Source: Flavobacterium oreochromis (GTDB lineage Bacteria > Bacteroidota > Bacteroidia > Flavobacteriales > Flavobacteriaceae). Taken from it: a DNA stretch of 64,000 nucleotides. Under the pieces are notes generated by a model. That model was not told the DNA's origin. It made no database searches and was given only the letters and a program-made list of their open reading frames with translations. Shown here piece after piece: positions 16,497-26,486 of this stretch (the stretch's first letter is position 1; the number at the start of each line of letters is the position of its first letter). The stretch spans positions 1,550,001-1,614,000 of the forward strand of contig NZ_CP067377.1 of NCBI RefSeq assembly GCF_019565455.1, written 5' to 3'. The position numbers were made by a program, and so were the translations under genes.

Positions 16497-17203
16497 ATGA
16501 AATATAAAAGAATACTCTTAAAATTAAGTGGGGAAGCCTTAATGGGTGAGCGCCAATATGGAATAGAACCAAAAAGATTAGCGGAATATGCTGAGGAAAT
16601 AAAAAAATACATGACCTAGGGGTGGAAATAGCTATCGTTATAGGTGGTGGTAATATCTTCAGAGGCGTTGCAGGAGCTAGTAATGGTATGGATAGAGTGC
16701 AAGGAGATTATATGGGGATGCTAGCTACCGTTATAAATGGTATGGCTTTGCAAAGTGCTCTAGAAGAAAAAGGGATGTTAACCCGTTTGCAAACTGCTTT
16801 AAAAATAGAGGCTATAGCAGAACCTTATATTAAAAGAAGAGCTGTTAGACACCTTGAAAAAGGTAGAATTGTAATTTTTGGGGCAGGTACAGGAAATCCT
16901 TATTTTACAACAGATACAGCTGCTGTTTTGAGAGGAATAGAAGTAGATGCTGATGTCATATTAAAAGGAACTAGAGTAGATGGAGTCTATAATGCAGATC
17001 CAGAAAAAAATCCAGATGCAGTAAAATTTGATTATATTTCTTTTGATGATGTATTGGCAAAAGGGTTAAATGTAATGGACACTACAGCCTTTACATTAAG
17101 TCAAGAAAATAAATTACCAATTATTGTGTTTGATATGAATAAAGAAGGAAATTTATTGAAAATTTGTGAAGGAGAAAATATAGGAACTGTTGTTAATATT
17201 TAG
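16497..17203 (+). CDS. pyrH: UMP kinase (frameshifted)
   Basis: About 235 residues after restoring one A in the run near 16600-16606 (…[25 protein letters not shown]…). The N-terminus [17 protein letters not shown] and the GGGNIFRG and [19 protein letters not shown] segments are standard for bacterial PyrH, which makes UDP from UMP and ATP as a hexamer in the cytoplasm. The gene is essential in bacteria, so the frameshift is best read as a sequence error. It is followed after 51 bases by frr, a common bacterial pairing. Confidence 0.93.
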
Positions 17204-17254
17204 TATTTGTAATTCATCTATTAGCATAAATTTGAATTAATAAACTTATAATAA

Positions 17255-17818
17255 ATGACTGAAGAAATTAATTTTATATTAGATAGTACAAAAGAATCTA
17301 TGGAAGGTTCTTTGACACACTTAGAAAAAGAGTTTTTAAATATTAGAGCAGGAAAAGCTTCTCCACAGATGTTAGGTGGTGTTTTTGTAGATTATTATGG
17401 ATCTCAAACACCTCTTTCTCAGGTTGCTAATATTAATACTCCTGATGCGCGTACTATAACCGTAACGCCTTGGGAGAAGAATATGCTTCAACCTATTGAA
17501 AGAGCTATTATGATTGCAAATATTGGTTTTAATCCTATGAATAATGGAGATAATATCATTATATCAGTACCTCCTTTAACAGAAGAACGTCGTAGAGAAT
17601 TAGCAAAACAAGCAAAATCAGAGGCAGAAGATGCTAAAATAGGTGTTAGAAATGCTCGTAAAGATGCCAATAACGATATTAAAAAATTAGAAAAAGAAGG
17701 AACTTCAGAAGATATCTGCAAAACAGCAGAGGATAATGTTCAGAAACTAACAGATGCTTATATCAAAAAAGTAGATGAATTATATGCTATCAAAGAAGCA
17801 GAAATAATGAAAGTCTAA
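17255..17818 (+). CDS. frr: Ribosome recycling factor
   Basis: A 187-residue protein of normal length. It contains the family stretches ESMEGSLTHLEKEFLNIRAGKASP, DARTITVTPWEKN, and NNGDNIIISVPPLTEERRRELAKQAK, and ends in a long helix. With EF-G it splits the post-termination ribosome. It is in the pyrH operon and is followed by a strong terminator. The frame is intact. Confidence 0.97.
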   Translation: MTEEINFILDSTKESMEGSLTHLEKEFLNIRAGKASPQMLGGVFVDYYGSQTPLSQVANINTPDARTITVTPWEKNMLQPIERAIMIANIGFNPMNNGDNIIISVPPLTEERRRELAKQAKSEAEDAKIGVRNARKDANNDIKKLEKEGTSEDICKTAEDNVQKLTDAYIKKVDELYAIKEAEIMKV

Positions 17819-17830
17819 TTAGAAATTTAA

Positions 17831-17871
17831 AAGCAATGATTTTTAAAATAGATAAAAATCATTGCTTTTCT
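17831..17871 (+). terminator. Terminator of the pyrH-frr operon
   Basis: AAGCAATGATTTTT (17831-17844) pairs with AAAAATCATTGCTT (17854-17867), followed by TTTTC. Confidence 0.85.
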
Positions 17872-17992
17872 TCTATTATATACTTAACTTTATCTGGGTT
17901 TTTTTGTAGATTTCTTTCTACATTAATTTTTCAATAAAGACGCGTAAATTGCGTCTTGTTTTTAGTATGGGTAACAACTTAATATTTTCACT

Positions 17993-19065
17993 ATGAGAGT
18001 TAAAAAAATATTTTTATTATTATCATTTATTTTTGCTCAGTTTGTATTTGCATCTTATGATGATAGCCTTTTTGGAGGAATTGAAATTGGAAGTAAAGGA
18101 ATTAAAATTTCAGTTCTAGATGTTGATAACATTAAAAAGGACATTATGAAATAAAATCCTTTTGGACAGAAAATGTGGGTATCGCACGTGGTATTGCTAT
18201 TGATGGCAAATTAGCACCTGAAGATATTCAAAAAGCTACTGAAGTAGTTTACAGAAATTATTTAAGAATTAAGAATGAATTTAAAGTTACTGAACAAAAT
18301 ATCTTTATTGTTGGATCTTCTGGAGTAGCAATGGCTACTAATACTAAAGAATTAGTAGATTCAGTGAAAAAATTAACAAATAAAGAACTTGACTTTATAG
18401 ATGCGCAAGCAGAAGGGAAGATGCTTCTAAAAGGATGTATTCCTCCTGTAAATTATTTAAATTCAACAGTCTTAGATATAGGTGGAGGAAATACAAAAGG
18501 AGGATATGTAGATACTTTTAATAACGATAACTTTGTTTTCTTCCCTCTTTCGTTTGATTATGGAAGCATAACATTAACAGAAACGGTTAAAAAGAAAGCA
18601 AAAAACGAAAGTATAGGAGAGTACAATGAGAAATTGTTTGGTTTAACACCTATGTTAAGAGAACAAATAAAAGCGATGTATAACTCTAAACCTCAAGCTT
18701 TAGAAAAACAAAATGTTTATATGTCCGGTGGTGCAGTATGGGCTTTTTATACACTCTATAATGGCAATGAAGCAAAGGAAAATTTTAATAGCTTTACCCT
18801 AGAAGACGTTATAAATTATGATGCTGTAGTTAAAAATAATTTTCAAAAATATGAAGAGCTAGCTAAAAAAAATAAAGAAGTAGAACGTGTTTTAAAAACA
18901 TATTCTCAAAAACACTTAATAGCAGGATCAGCTCTTCTTTTAGTTTGTTTAGAAGATATACCAAATGTTAATGAGAAGAAATTATTTTTTGCTAAACAAG
19001 GACAAACAGCATGGTTGGTTTCTTATATAGTTGATCGATCAAACAAGATTAAAAAAATATGGTAA
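17993..19065 (+). CDS. Secreted Ppx/GppA-like (ASKHA-fold) protein, paralogue 2 (frameshifted)
   Basis: About 357 residues after restoring one A in the run near 18137-18142 (…NIKKGHYEIKSFWTENVGIARGI…). A signal peptide MRVKKIFLLLSFIFAQFVFA precedes FGGIEIGSKGIKISVLDVD. The glycine-rich loop LDIGGGNTKGGY, the GSSGVAMA turn and MSGGAVWAFYTLYN are all kept. It is about 70 percent alike to paralogue 1 by eye, including the ends SYIVDRSNKIKKIW and SYVAEYSKKVKKIW. It is followed by paralogue 3 and a TonB-dependent receptor on the same strand. Role unknown; export of a normally cytoplasmic ATP-binding fold is unusual. Confidence 0.72.
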
Positions 19066-19193
19066 TTAACTAATCAAAAAGAATATCTACAATTAATCTA
19101 TTTTAAGTTTATCCTTTTTATTAACACCAAAGTAAATTATACTTTAAGAGTGACAAGCTAGTTTTTAATTTTAGATATTCTTTTGTTTTTATT

Positions 19194-20147
19194 ATGGGCA
19201 AAAAAAACTTTTTTTTAATTATTATGTTTTTAGTAGCATCTTTAGGGTTTGCTCAAAAAAAAATAGCAGGTATTGAGTTTAATAATAAGGAAATAAAAGT
19301 ACTTGTTATAGAATCTAAACCTGAAGCTGCATCTGAGTTTAAGCTAAAGGGTTTTTGGTCAGATCCTATCGTTTTAGATTCTAACGAGAATCGAGCTGGT
19401 CTGATAAAAAAGATAGTAGCAGGAATTATTACAAATAGTCAAAAAATTAAATTAGAACAAAATGTAGATTCTGATAAAATATTTTTAATCAGCGATTTAG
19501 ATTTGTTTTCTGAAATGGAAATGATTACCATTCAAAAAGAACTTTTGATGAAAAATATTTCAAGAATTGATTTCTTAAACAATCAAAAAAGTTGCGAATA
19601 TATTTTTGAAGGATTATTGAAAAAGGAAGATAAAGATGATGCTGCACTAGTTAATATCAATCAAAATGAGACTACCTTTTGTAGCTATACAAAAAAAGAT
19701 GGCTTTAAGGTAACAGTTATACCTAATAGTGATTTTCAGAAGTTAGCTTTTTTAAATGATGAATTTAAAAAAGCAGAAGCTTTAAAATTAAATGAAAATA
19801 TTAAGCAGCTCTATTACTATAATGACGAAATGAGAGATAAAAAAAATATTTATCTAACAGGAGAATCAGCTTGGGCTTCTTATGCTTTATTTAATGGAGG
19901 AACTATCGAATTAGAATTTAATCCTGTAAAAATTGAAGATCTTGAAAATCATCAAATTAGTTTAGATAAAAAATTCGATCGTTATCAAGTCCTTGCGTCT
20001 GCTAACATTGAAGCTGATAAGGTTCTTACATATTATTCTAAATACGAACTTTCAATTGGAAATAAGTTTTTAACCTTTATTCTTAAGAATTTAGAAGCTA
20101 ACTCAAAGAAAAAAATTTTTATATTGCAAAAATACAAACAAAGCTAA
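19194..20147 (+). CDS. Secreted Ppx/GppA-like paralogue 3, active-site motifs lost
   Basis: A 317-residue intact frame with signal peptide MGKKNFFLIIMFLVASLGFAQ. The N-terminal KIAGIEFNNKEIKVLVIES aligns with the first strand pair of the other two paralogues, and YLTGESAWASYALFNGG with their SGG-VWAFYTLYN motif. The phosphate-binding loop LDIGGGNTKGGY has become LVNINQNETTFCSY, and GSSGVA has become ISDLDL, so nucleotide or polyphosphate binding as in true Ppx proteins is very unlikely. It may be a scaffold or partner of paralogue 2. It ends 71 bases before the TonB receptor gene. Confidence 0.65.
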   Translation: MGKKNFFLIIMFLVASLGFAQKKIAGIEFNNKEIKVLVIESKPEAASEFKLKGFWSDPIVLDSNENRAGLIKKIVAGIITNSQKIKLEQNVDSDKIFLISDLDLFSEMEMITIQKELLMKNISRIDFLNNQKSCEYIFEGLLKKEDKDDAALVNINQNETTFCSYTKKDGFKVTVIPNSDFQKLAFLNDEFKKAEALKLNENIKQLYYYNDEMRDKKNIYLTGESAWASYALFNGGTIELEFNPVKIEDLENHQISLDKKFDRYQVLASANIEADKVLTYYSKYELSIGNKFLTFILKNLEANSKKKIFILQKYKQS

Positions 20148-20218
20148 ACTGGTTAATTATTTGTCTCATAAGCTTGCTAATTAACCCTAAAATCTCTTAT
20201 TTTTAAAAAAATAGAAAC

Positions 20219-22975
20219 ATGAATAAAAAATTACAACTCCTACTCTTTCTGAGTTTAGTATTTCATCAAGCCAATTTCGCTCAATTTAAGGTCTTTGGTA
20301 ATATTAGAAATAGTAATGATGATAACCTTTTTTCTGTAAAAGTTATTTTAGCAAGTGCAGATGAAAAAAAGTATATTCATCAAGTTCACACAGATAAATC
20401 AGGTAATTTTGTTTTAAATTCTAAAGAAAAAACAGGTAAGTTAATTTTAAAACTGCCAGGTTACAAGACTACTTATAAATTTATAGAATTTACTCAGAAT
20501 AAATTAGACGTAGGAATTATTTATCTAGAAGAAGACTTATTAAAAAGTTTAGAAACAGAGTCAGCGCTAGTCGATTTAGCATTTTTAAGAAAATCACCTA
20601 CAGCTACAAATACTATTTTTGAAAGTACTGAATTTAACCATAATAGTAATAAAGATTTCGTAGAAAGAACATCTTTATTACCTGGTATATATACTACTGC
20701 TTTAGGAGGAAGTTATGCACAAAGTAGAATTCGTCTTAGAGGTTATAATCAAAACAATATAACACCTTTATTAGATGGTATATCTTTAAGAGATTACGAA
20801 AGTGGCGAGGTAAATTGGTTATTTATAGCTCCTGCAAATGATGCTTTAGATGCTATTCAAATTCAAAGAGGATTAGGATCTTCTAAACTTGTAAACGCAT
20901 CAGTTGCTGGTACAATCAATTTCTTATTAAGAGATCCTTTTAGAAAATATGATAACTATATATTAGCGGAATCAGGAAATAATGATTACAAAAAGTATAG
21001 TTTGAGTTTAAATACAGGTAATGTTGATAAAGGATTTGGACTTAATCTGTCATTATCTAATACCTCTGGTGGAGGATATTTTCCAGGTACGGCTTTTAAT
21101 GCTACAGGATATTATTTAGGATTAGGATATAAAACAGATAAACATAGATTTACTTTAAAACTGTTAGGTGCGCCAAGCTGGAGTGATTTTAGAACTAGAA
21201 TAGCTACTATTGCTGATATTTCAAACAAAGCGTTAGTAATTAATCCAAAATACAACGTAGCATATAATAATTATAGAGGTGAAAATATCCCATTAAATAC
21301 AAGTGCTAATCATACACCTACTTTGAGTTTAGAATGGCAGTATAAAATAAATGATAATAATATTTTTGCTTTAAAGACATATGGTGTTTATGGTAATAAT
21401 TCTTTTAAAGATTATACAGGAAGCGATATTTTTAATGATTTTAGCCAATTTTTTAATTCTAATAATACAATTGATTATAATTATATTGAAGCGTATAATA
21501 GAGGTTTAGCTCCAAATGTTTTAAAAGATGAAAATGATAATCCTGTAAGCTACACTCGCGGATTTTATACTGTAAATGGTAAAAATTTATATTTAAATTC
21601 TAGTGAATGGAATGCTAAAACGGCAGGTGTTTCTCAAACAGAAATTTTTAGTAAAAAATTATTGTATGGAACTCTATTAAACTACTCAACTAACCTGACT
21701 TCTAAACTTAAGTTTGACATAGGTATTGATGTTAGAAAATCAACTTCTAAAAATACTAAGTATTTAAATAATTTATTTGGTGCAGATGGTTATTTGATTG
21801 ATCAATTACAAAATAAATCAATTTTTACAACAGAAACTTTCTCTTTAAAGGACAATCTTTACAATCCTTTTAAACAAATTAATACGACAAAAGTTGATTT
21901 TTATAAAGAAAATAATACATGGTATTATGGCGCTTATTCGCAGTTGCAGCTAAATCTTAAAAACTTTAACTTCTTACTTCAAGGGGGATATAGTGAAAAT
22001 GACTTTAGTAAGGTTACCTATGATATCTTTAATACAAACTTATCAGAGACTTCAGAACATGTTAAATTAGATTCTTATAACGTAAAATTTGGTGCTAACT
22101 GGAATATTAATACTAAAAATAATATTTGGTTAAATGCTGGTTTAGTATCTAGAGTTCCTATTTTAAACTATGTTTTTGATTTTAGTACAAACAAAATAAA
22201 GCCAGGTTATAAGAATGAAGATTTTAAATCAATTGAAGCAGGATATACTTTTTTAAGTAAGAATTTTAACTTAAATTTTATTGCTTATACTAATTATTTA
22301 GATAATTCTACAGAACAGTTGTTTGAAACAGGTTATGGTGTTACAGGATTTACACATGATTTAAGCAAGAGAAATTCAGGGCTTGAATTAGATTTTACAT
22401 ACAAACCTTTTGATAGATTTACTATTTATAGTAGCCATACTTATGGAGAAGGGACATATGGTAAGGATGCCAAATATACGGAGTATGATAATAATAAAAC
22501 CACAGATTTGTTCGTAAAAGATCTAAAAATTGGAGGTGTTCCTGAATGGATGAGTAGTTTGTCGTTAATGGTAGAACCTGTTAGAAGATTATCTTTTACT
22601 GTTACAGGGAAATATCATGATAATTTTTATAGTAACACACCAGCTGAACAATATGATCCAGTATGGTATCCTGATTCATATGCTAAATATGATTTAAAAC
22701 TACCATCATTTTTATTATTTGATACTAGTTTAAAATATAAAATTAGACTTAATAATGATGATTTAGTGAATGTAGGTTTATCCATGAATAATATCTTTGA
22801 TACCCTTTACATTAACGAATCAACAAGAAGTTTTGGAAACAAACAAATAATTCCAAATACAAATTCAACTTACGGTGATCGTTACCCTGCTAATTTTAGA
22901 GGAGTTAACGGTGCTAATACTGCTTTCTTTGGTTTTGGAAGAACTTGGAATTTTGCAGTTCAGTATAGATTCTAA
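20219..22975 (+). CDS. TonB-dependent outer membrane receptor
   Basis: A 918-residue protein. Signal peptide (1-21, ending NFAQ), a carboxypeptidase-regulatory-like beta-sandwich (about 22-105), a plug domain (about 125-235; ERTSLLPGIYTTALGG, SRIRLRGYNQNNITPLLDGI, IQIQRGLGSSKLVNASVAGTINF) and a 22-strand barrel that ends in the aromatic YRF outer-membrane signature. These receptors import siderophores, vitamins or glycans with energy from TonB. No SusD-like lipoprotein follows, so a polysaccharide role is less likely. It comes directly after the exported Ppx/GppA-like paralogues, which might act on its ligand; that is inference. Frame intact, followed by a terminator. Confidence 0.9.
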   Translation: MNKKLQLLLFLSLVFHQANFAQFKVFGNIRNSNDDNLFSVKVILASADEKKYIHQVHTDKSGNFVLNSKEKTGKLILKLPGYKTTYKFIEFTQNKLDVGIIYLEEDLLKSLETESALVDLAFLRKSPTATNTIFESTEFNHNSNKDFVERTSLLPGIYTTALGGSYAQSRIRLRGYNQNNITPLLDGISLRDYESGEVNWLFIAPANDALDAIQIQRGLGSSKLVNASVAGTINFLLRDPFRKYDNYILAESGNNDYKKYSLSLNTGNVDKGFGLNLSLSNTSGGGYFPGTAFNATGYYLGLGYKTDKHRFTLKLLGAPSWSDFRTRIATIADISNKALVINPKYNVAYNNYRGENIPLNTSANHTPTLSLEWQYKINDNNIFALKTYGVYGNNSFKDYTGSDIFNDFSQFFNSNNTIDYNYIEAYNRGLAPNVLKDENDNPVSYTRGFYTVNGKNLYLNSSEWNAKTAGVSQTEIFSKKLLYGTLLNYSTNLTSKLKFDIGIDVRKSTSKNTKYLNNLFGADGYLIDQLQNKSIFTTETFSLKDNLYNPFKQINTTKVDFYKENNTWYYGAYSQLQLNLKNFNFLLQGGYSENDFSKVTYDIFNTNLSETSEHVKLDSYNVKFGANWNINTKNNIWLNAGLVSRVPILNYVFDFSTNKIKPGYKNEDFKSIEAGYTFLSKNFNLNFIAYTNYLDNSTEQLFETGYGVTGFTHDLSKRNSGLELDFTYKPFDRFTIYSSHTYGEGTYGKDAKYTEYDNNKTTDLFVKDLKIGGVPEWMSSLSLMVEPVRRLSFTVTGKYHDNFYSNTPAEQYDPVWYPDSYAKYDLKLPSFLLFDTSLKYKIRLNNDDLVNVGLSMNNIFDTLYINESTRSFGNKQIIPNTNSTYGDRYPANFRGVNGANTAFFGFGRTWNFAVQYRF

Positions 22976-23020
22976 ACTTTATTTTAGACAGAAATGATAG
23001 CTTAAAGCTAATATTAAAAC

Positions 23021-23057
23021 AAAACAAGCCCGATTATTATCGGGCTTGTTTTGTTTT
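23021..23057 (+). terminator. Terminator of the TonB receptor gene
   Basis: AAAACAAGCCCGAT (23021-23034) pairs with ATCGGGCTTGTTTT (23039-23052), followed by a T-rich tail. The rest of 22976-23356 is AT-rich with no gene seen. Confidence 0.85.
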
Positions 23058-23356
23058 TGAAATATCGATGAATTGTGTTTGTTTTAAAAAAAATAAATAT
23101 TGATTGAAGACAATTAATTGATAATATTAATGAAGATATTGCGTTTTTATAATCTATTTTAATAGATTATAATTTAATTTTACTAAATATTTAGTTTTTA
23201 TATTATATAATCTAAATGTAAAATACAGAATTGTTTTTATACTAAAGGAGTTTTTTTATATTTCATATCAATTTTAGTGGAGATAAAACTATAAACATTA
23301 AAGCTTACTATTCCTGATATATTTATTTTCCGGAATAGTAAGCTATAGATTTAGTG

Positions 23357-24002
23357 TTATTTTTTACTCACTATTTTTCCGTTATTTTCAATTATTAAAT
23401 GTTTTATAGTAGGTTTGTTTTTGTCAATTATAGTAGTTACCTCCATTTTACCTGTTTTATCCATTACTAGAGTCATTAGTTGGTCTCCTCCTAGATAAGA
23501 ATGGTAATCACATACTTTTTTTTGAATCTATAATCTTATTAGAGCCCTCTTTTGTTACATTAGCAAAAGTTGTAACAAAATCACCATCTCCATGATAGCT
23601 AGCTGTAAAGAATGTGATTTTAAAATCTTTAATTTTTCTTTCTCCAATCTTAGCAAAGGTATAGTCTGTTAGTAAATCTGGATTATTATTTAGTGAAATA
23701 AGCTCCTTTTTATAAACTGGAATTAATAGTTTATTGATAACATTAGTGTCTTTAATAGCAATGTATTGACTTTCAGAATCGTTTAATTCATCATAAACTT
23801 TTTGGTCGATGATGAAAGGAAATTTTTCTTTTTCAGAAGGAACTAAATATGAAGCGTCTTTTTCATTATTAGTCTCATCAGTTGTAGTTGCTACTTCTTT
23901 TGAAGGAGAAGATTTTGATACTTCGCTTTTTTCATCGGATTTATTATTTGTTTTACATCCAATAATAATGAGTGTTGACAAAAGGAAAATGTTTTTTTTC
24001 AT
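23357..24002 (-). CDS. Lipoprotein of unknown function (frameshifted)
   Basis: Starts MKKNIFLLSTLIIIGC, with a lipobox around Cys16, then a Ser/Lys/Glu-rich linker (about 17-50) and a compact domain. A one-base change in the A-run near 23515 splits the frame; beyond it the protein continues as VCDYHSYLGGDQLMTLVMDKTGKMEV to IIENNGKIVSKK, about 215 residues in total. No family was recognised. It would be anchored in the envelope. It stands alone. Confidence 0.65.
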
Positions 24003-24290
24003 GCGGCTATTTGATTTTATAAAATTGATCTTTCAATAAATATTATTAAAAGTTTAGTTTTACTACAGTAAGTAGATTGAATAGTAAATATTGGGGAAGA
24101 AAGGGGTAAGTCAAAGATACTAAAAAAGATAAATACTTAGTAATTAGATTCTAAAGAATCTGCTTTTTCTGAGGTTCATATCAATTAAGTGTAAATAATT
24201 ATATTACAGTCTAGACTTTCTGTTTTTGTTAAACTTTATTTTTCTAGAGTAGTCTAAGCAGAATCGTTTGCTTTATAGCATTTTAAATAA

Positions 24291-24325
24291 AATAGGCTGT
24301 AAAAGATCCTTTACAGCCTATTATT
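24291..24325 (-). terminator. Terminator of Roadblock-like copy 1
   Basis: AATAGGCTGTAAA (24291-24303) pairs with TTTACAGCCTATT (24310-24322). Nothing else was seen in 24003-24290. Confidence 0.7.
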
Positions 24326-24349
24326 TAAAGAAATTAAGTATTAAATGTT

Positions 24350-24723
24350 TTACATTTTTTTAGTAATATCTTTTTGTATTTATTTAGCAAAGCTTTGGTC
24401 ATTCCTAGATTTGCTTTTGTTGAATTTACGGCTAAATAAATGAAATATTCGCTATTCTCAGAAATATCTATGATATGAATTTGAGATTTTAAGTTAATCA
24501 TGATATCTTCTATGGTTTCATTTAGTCCTAAAGCCTCAATTGCATTTAATTTGGCTTTTACTACTTCTAAATTAAAAGCAGATGCTAATTCAGGGTCAAA
24601 ATCAGCATCAGCAGATAATGTGTAATATGAAATTCCGCTTTTAATTTCTGCAATAGCGACAGCTAAAAATCCAGGGACATTACTTTTAAGATCTTCTCCA
24701 AATTGTTTTAAAAAATCAGACAT
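24350..24723 (-). CDS. Roadblock/LC7-like protein, tandem copy 1
   Basis: About 124 residues, MSDFLKQFGEDLKSNVPGF at the start, then AVAIAEIKSGISYYTLS, a long helix FDPELASAFNLEVVKAKLNAIEALG, and IEDIMINLKSQIHIIDIS, YFIYLAVNSTKANLGMTKALLNKYKK. The layout is that of a Roadblock/LC7 domain. The frame runs to 24334 as read, but a T missing in the run near 24371 would give the KDITKKM end seen in copies 2 and 4. It sits in its own unit with a TAACTTTG promoter element on the minus strand (24756-24763). No partner GTPase is nearby. Confidence 0.72.
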
Positions 24724-25051
24724 TTTAAATAAATATAGGGGTTAAGTTTATAACACAAAGTTATATAATAAAATCTTTTTTTTGAAAACAATAAATGAAA
24801 AAAGATTTTTTGGTCTTAATTTTTATTTTTTCTAAATAAGTTTTGCTTTGTAATTTACTTTAGATTGACTTTTTTATCCCCAAAAGTGATGTATTTAAAT
24901 ATTAGACTTTGTGTGTATTTTATAATGTATTGTTATTTAGATACATACGGAGGTTTTATTGTTTTTATGAAGATAAGTGGATATCTTTTGTAAGAGTTTT
25001 TCAGAAATAAAAAACCATCTCTTTGAGATGGTTTAGATTGGGAGAATATTA
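24724..25051 (-). other. Intergenic region with promoter and terminator
   Basis: Holds the promoter of copy 1 (TAACTTTG on the minus strand, 24756-24763) and the terminator of copy 2 (25012-25034). Otherwise AT-rich, no gene seen. Confidence 0.5.
25012..25036 (-). terminator. Terminator of Roadblock-like copy 2
   Basis: AAACCATCTC (25012-25021) and GAGATGGTTT (25025-25034) around a TTT loop, with a T-run on the minus strand. Confidence 0.75.
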
Positions 25052-25426
25052 TTACATTTTTTTAGTAATATCTTTTTTGTATTTGTTTAATAAAGCTTTT
25101 GTCATCCCTAGATTCGCTCTGTTAGAGTCTACAGCTAGGTAAATAAAATACTCATTATTTTCAGAAATATCAATAATATGAATTTGAGATTTTAAATTGA
25201 TCATAATGTCATCGATCGTTTCATTTAACCCTAGTGCATTAATCGCATTTAATTGAGCCTTTACTACTTCTAAGTTAAAAGCAGAAGCTAATTCAGGATC
25301 AAAATTTGGATCTGCTGATAATGTATAGTATGAAATTCCGCTTTTAATTTCTGAAATTGCTACTGCAATAAAACCAGGTACGTTTTTTTTAAGGTCTTCT
25401 CCAAATTGTTTTAAAAAATCAGACAT
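25052..25426 (-). CDS. Roadblock/LC7-like protein, tandem copy 2
   Basis: An intact 124-residue copy ending KDITKKM. It differs from copy 1 mainly in the linker after the first strand (ADPNFDPEL) and in D/N changes before the last helix (DSNRANLGMTK). A TATATTTG promoter element on the minus strand (25460-25467) and a private terminator make it a single-gene unit. Role as for the family: homodimer, possible regulator of a small GTPase; unproven here. Confidence 0.75.
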   Translation of the reverse strand: MSDFLKQFGEDLKKNVPGFIAVAISEIKSGISYYTLSADPNFDPELASAFNLEVVKAQLNAINALGLNETIDDIMINLKSQIHIIDISENNEYFIYLAVDSNRANLGMTKALLNKYKKDITKKM

Positions 25427-25459
25427 ATATGAGTATTTTAAGAGTATAGTTTATGCCTT

Positions 25460-25467
25460 CAAATATA
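25460..25467 (-). promoter_or_regulatory. Promoter -7 element of Roadblock-like copy 2
   Basis: TATATTTG on the minus strand, 34 bases ahead of the ATG at 25426. Confidence 0.5.
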
Positions 25468-25544
25468 CGATAATATGAGCGGGTATTCAAATATTAATTG
25501 TAGAAAGCTTTCTATGTGTTTTTTTTGATTTTTAAAAATAAAAA

Positions 25545-25570
25545 AAACCATCTGTAGGAAGATGGTTTAT
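25545..25570 (-). terminator. Terminator of Roadblock-like copy 3
   Basis: AAACCATCT (25545-25553) and AGATGGTTT (25560-25568), T-run on the minus strand. The stem is almost the same as that after copy 2, which suggests the whole unit was duplicated. Confidence 0.7.
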
Positions 25571-25594
25571 GGGAGTTGATTTGATAGCGGTATA

Positions 25595-25968
25595 TTACAT
25601 TTTTTTAGTAATATCTTTTTGTATTTATTTAGTAGAGCCTTCGTCATTCCTAAGTTGGCTCTATTTGAATCTACAGCTAAATAAATAAAATATTCATTAT
25701 TCTCAGAAATATCAATAATGTGGATTTGGGATTTTAGGTTGATCATAATATCTTCAATCGTTTCGTTTAGACCTAAAGCACTAATGGCATTTAATTTAGC
25801 TTTTACTACTTCTAAGTTAAAAGCAGAAGCTAATTCAGGGTCAAAATCCGGATTAGAAGATAATGTGTAATATGAAATTCCACTTTTGATTTCTGCGACT
25901 GCAACAGCTAAAAATCCTGGTACATTGTTTTTAAGATCTTCTCCAAATTGTTTTAAAAAATCTGACAT
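25595..25968 (-). CDS. Roadblock/LC7-like protein, tandem copy 3
   Basis: Reads MSDFLKQFGEDLKNNVPGFLAVAVAEIKSG and then as copy 2. As in copy 1, a short T-run near 25616 shifts the frame so the end reads KILLKKC instead of KDITKKM; the corrected end is 25595 (the frame as read goes on to 25567). Its own terminator follows. Confidence 0.72.
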
Positions 25969-26486
25969 ATAAATAAGTATTAAGGGTTAAATTTCAAAGT
26001 AAAATTAATTAGTAATCTGATTTTTTGTTTTTTTAAACCTGTAGAAAAAATTCTACTTTTGTTAATTTTTACTATTTCTAAATAAGATTTATTTGTAAAA
26101 AGACTGTTTTTAAGATGTAAGTTGTGGAAAATAATGTTTTTTTTAGTTTTTTAGACTATTTCCTTTAAACATACTGAAAAGGTTTTATTATGTTTAAAAT
26201 TAGCGTAGAATATTACTTGTAAGTTATGTTTGTACTTTGTTTAAGAAACAATAATTATAATTTAATAGATTTTAGATTGTAGTACCAGTGGTTTTGAAAG
26301 TTTATTTTTATGAACAAAAAGAAAAGGGCTTTTAATTATAAAATGATTGTCAGAGTTTTTGTTTTTAATAATAAAATTGAAATGAAGTGTTTTTTATAGC
26401 TTTAGTTAAGATTGTTTTTGAGAAAATCTGATTTGATTAAGACTAGGCATTCAGTTATTGTTGAATGCCTAGTTGAAACAAGAGTG
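25969..26486. other. 518-base AT-rich intergenic region
   Basis: No open frame with recognisable sequence. Holds the promoter region of copy 3 and the terminator of copy 4, CTAGGCATTCA (26443-26453) with TGAATGCCTAG (26462-26472). Confidence 0.5.
26443..26474 (-). terminator. Terminator of Roadblock-like copy 4
   Basis: Perfect 11-bp inverted repeat at 26443-26453 and 26462-26472 directly after the copy 4 stop codon. Confidence 0.75.
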
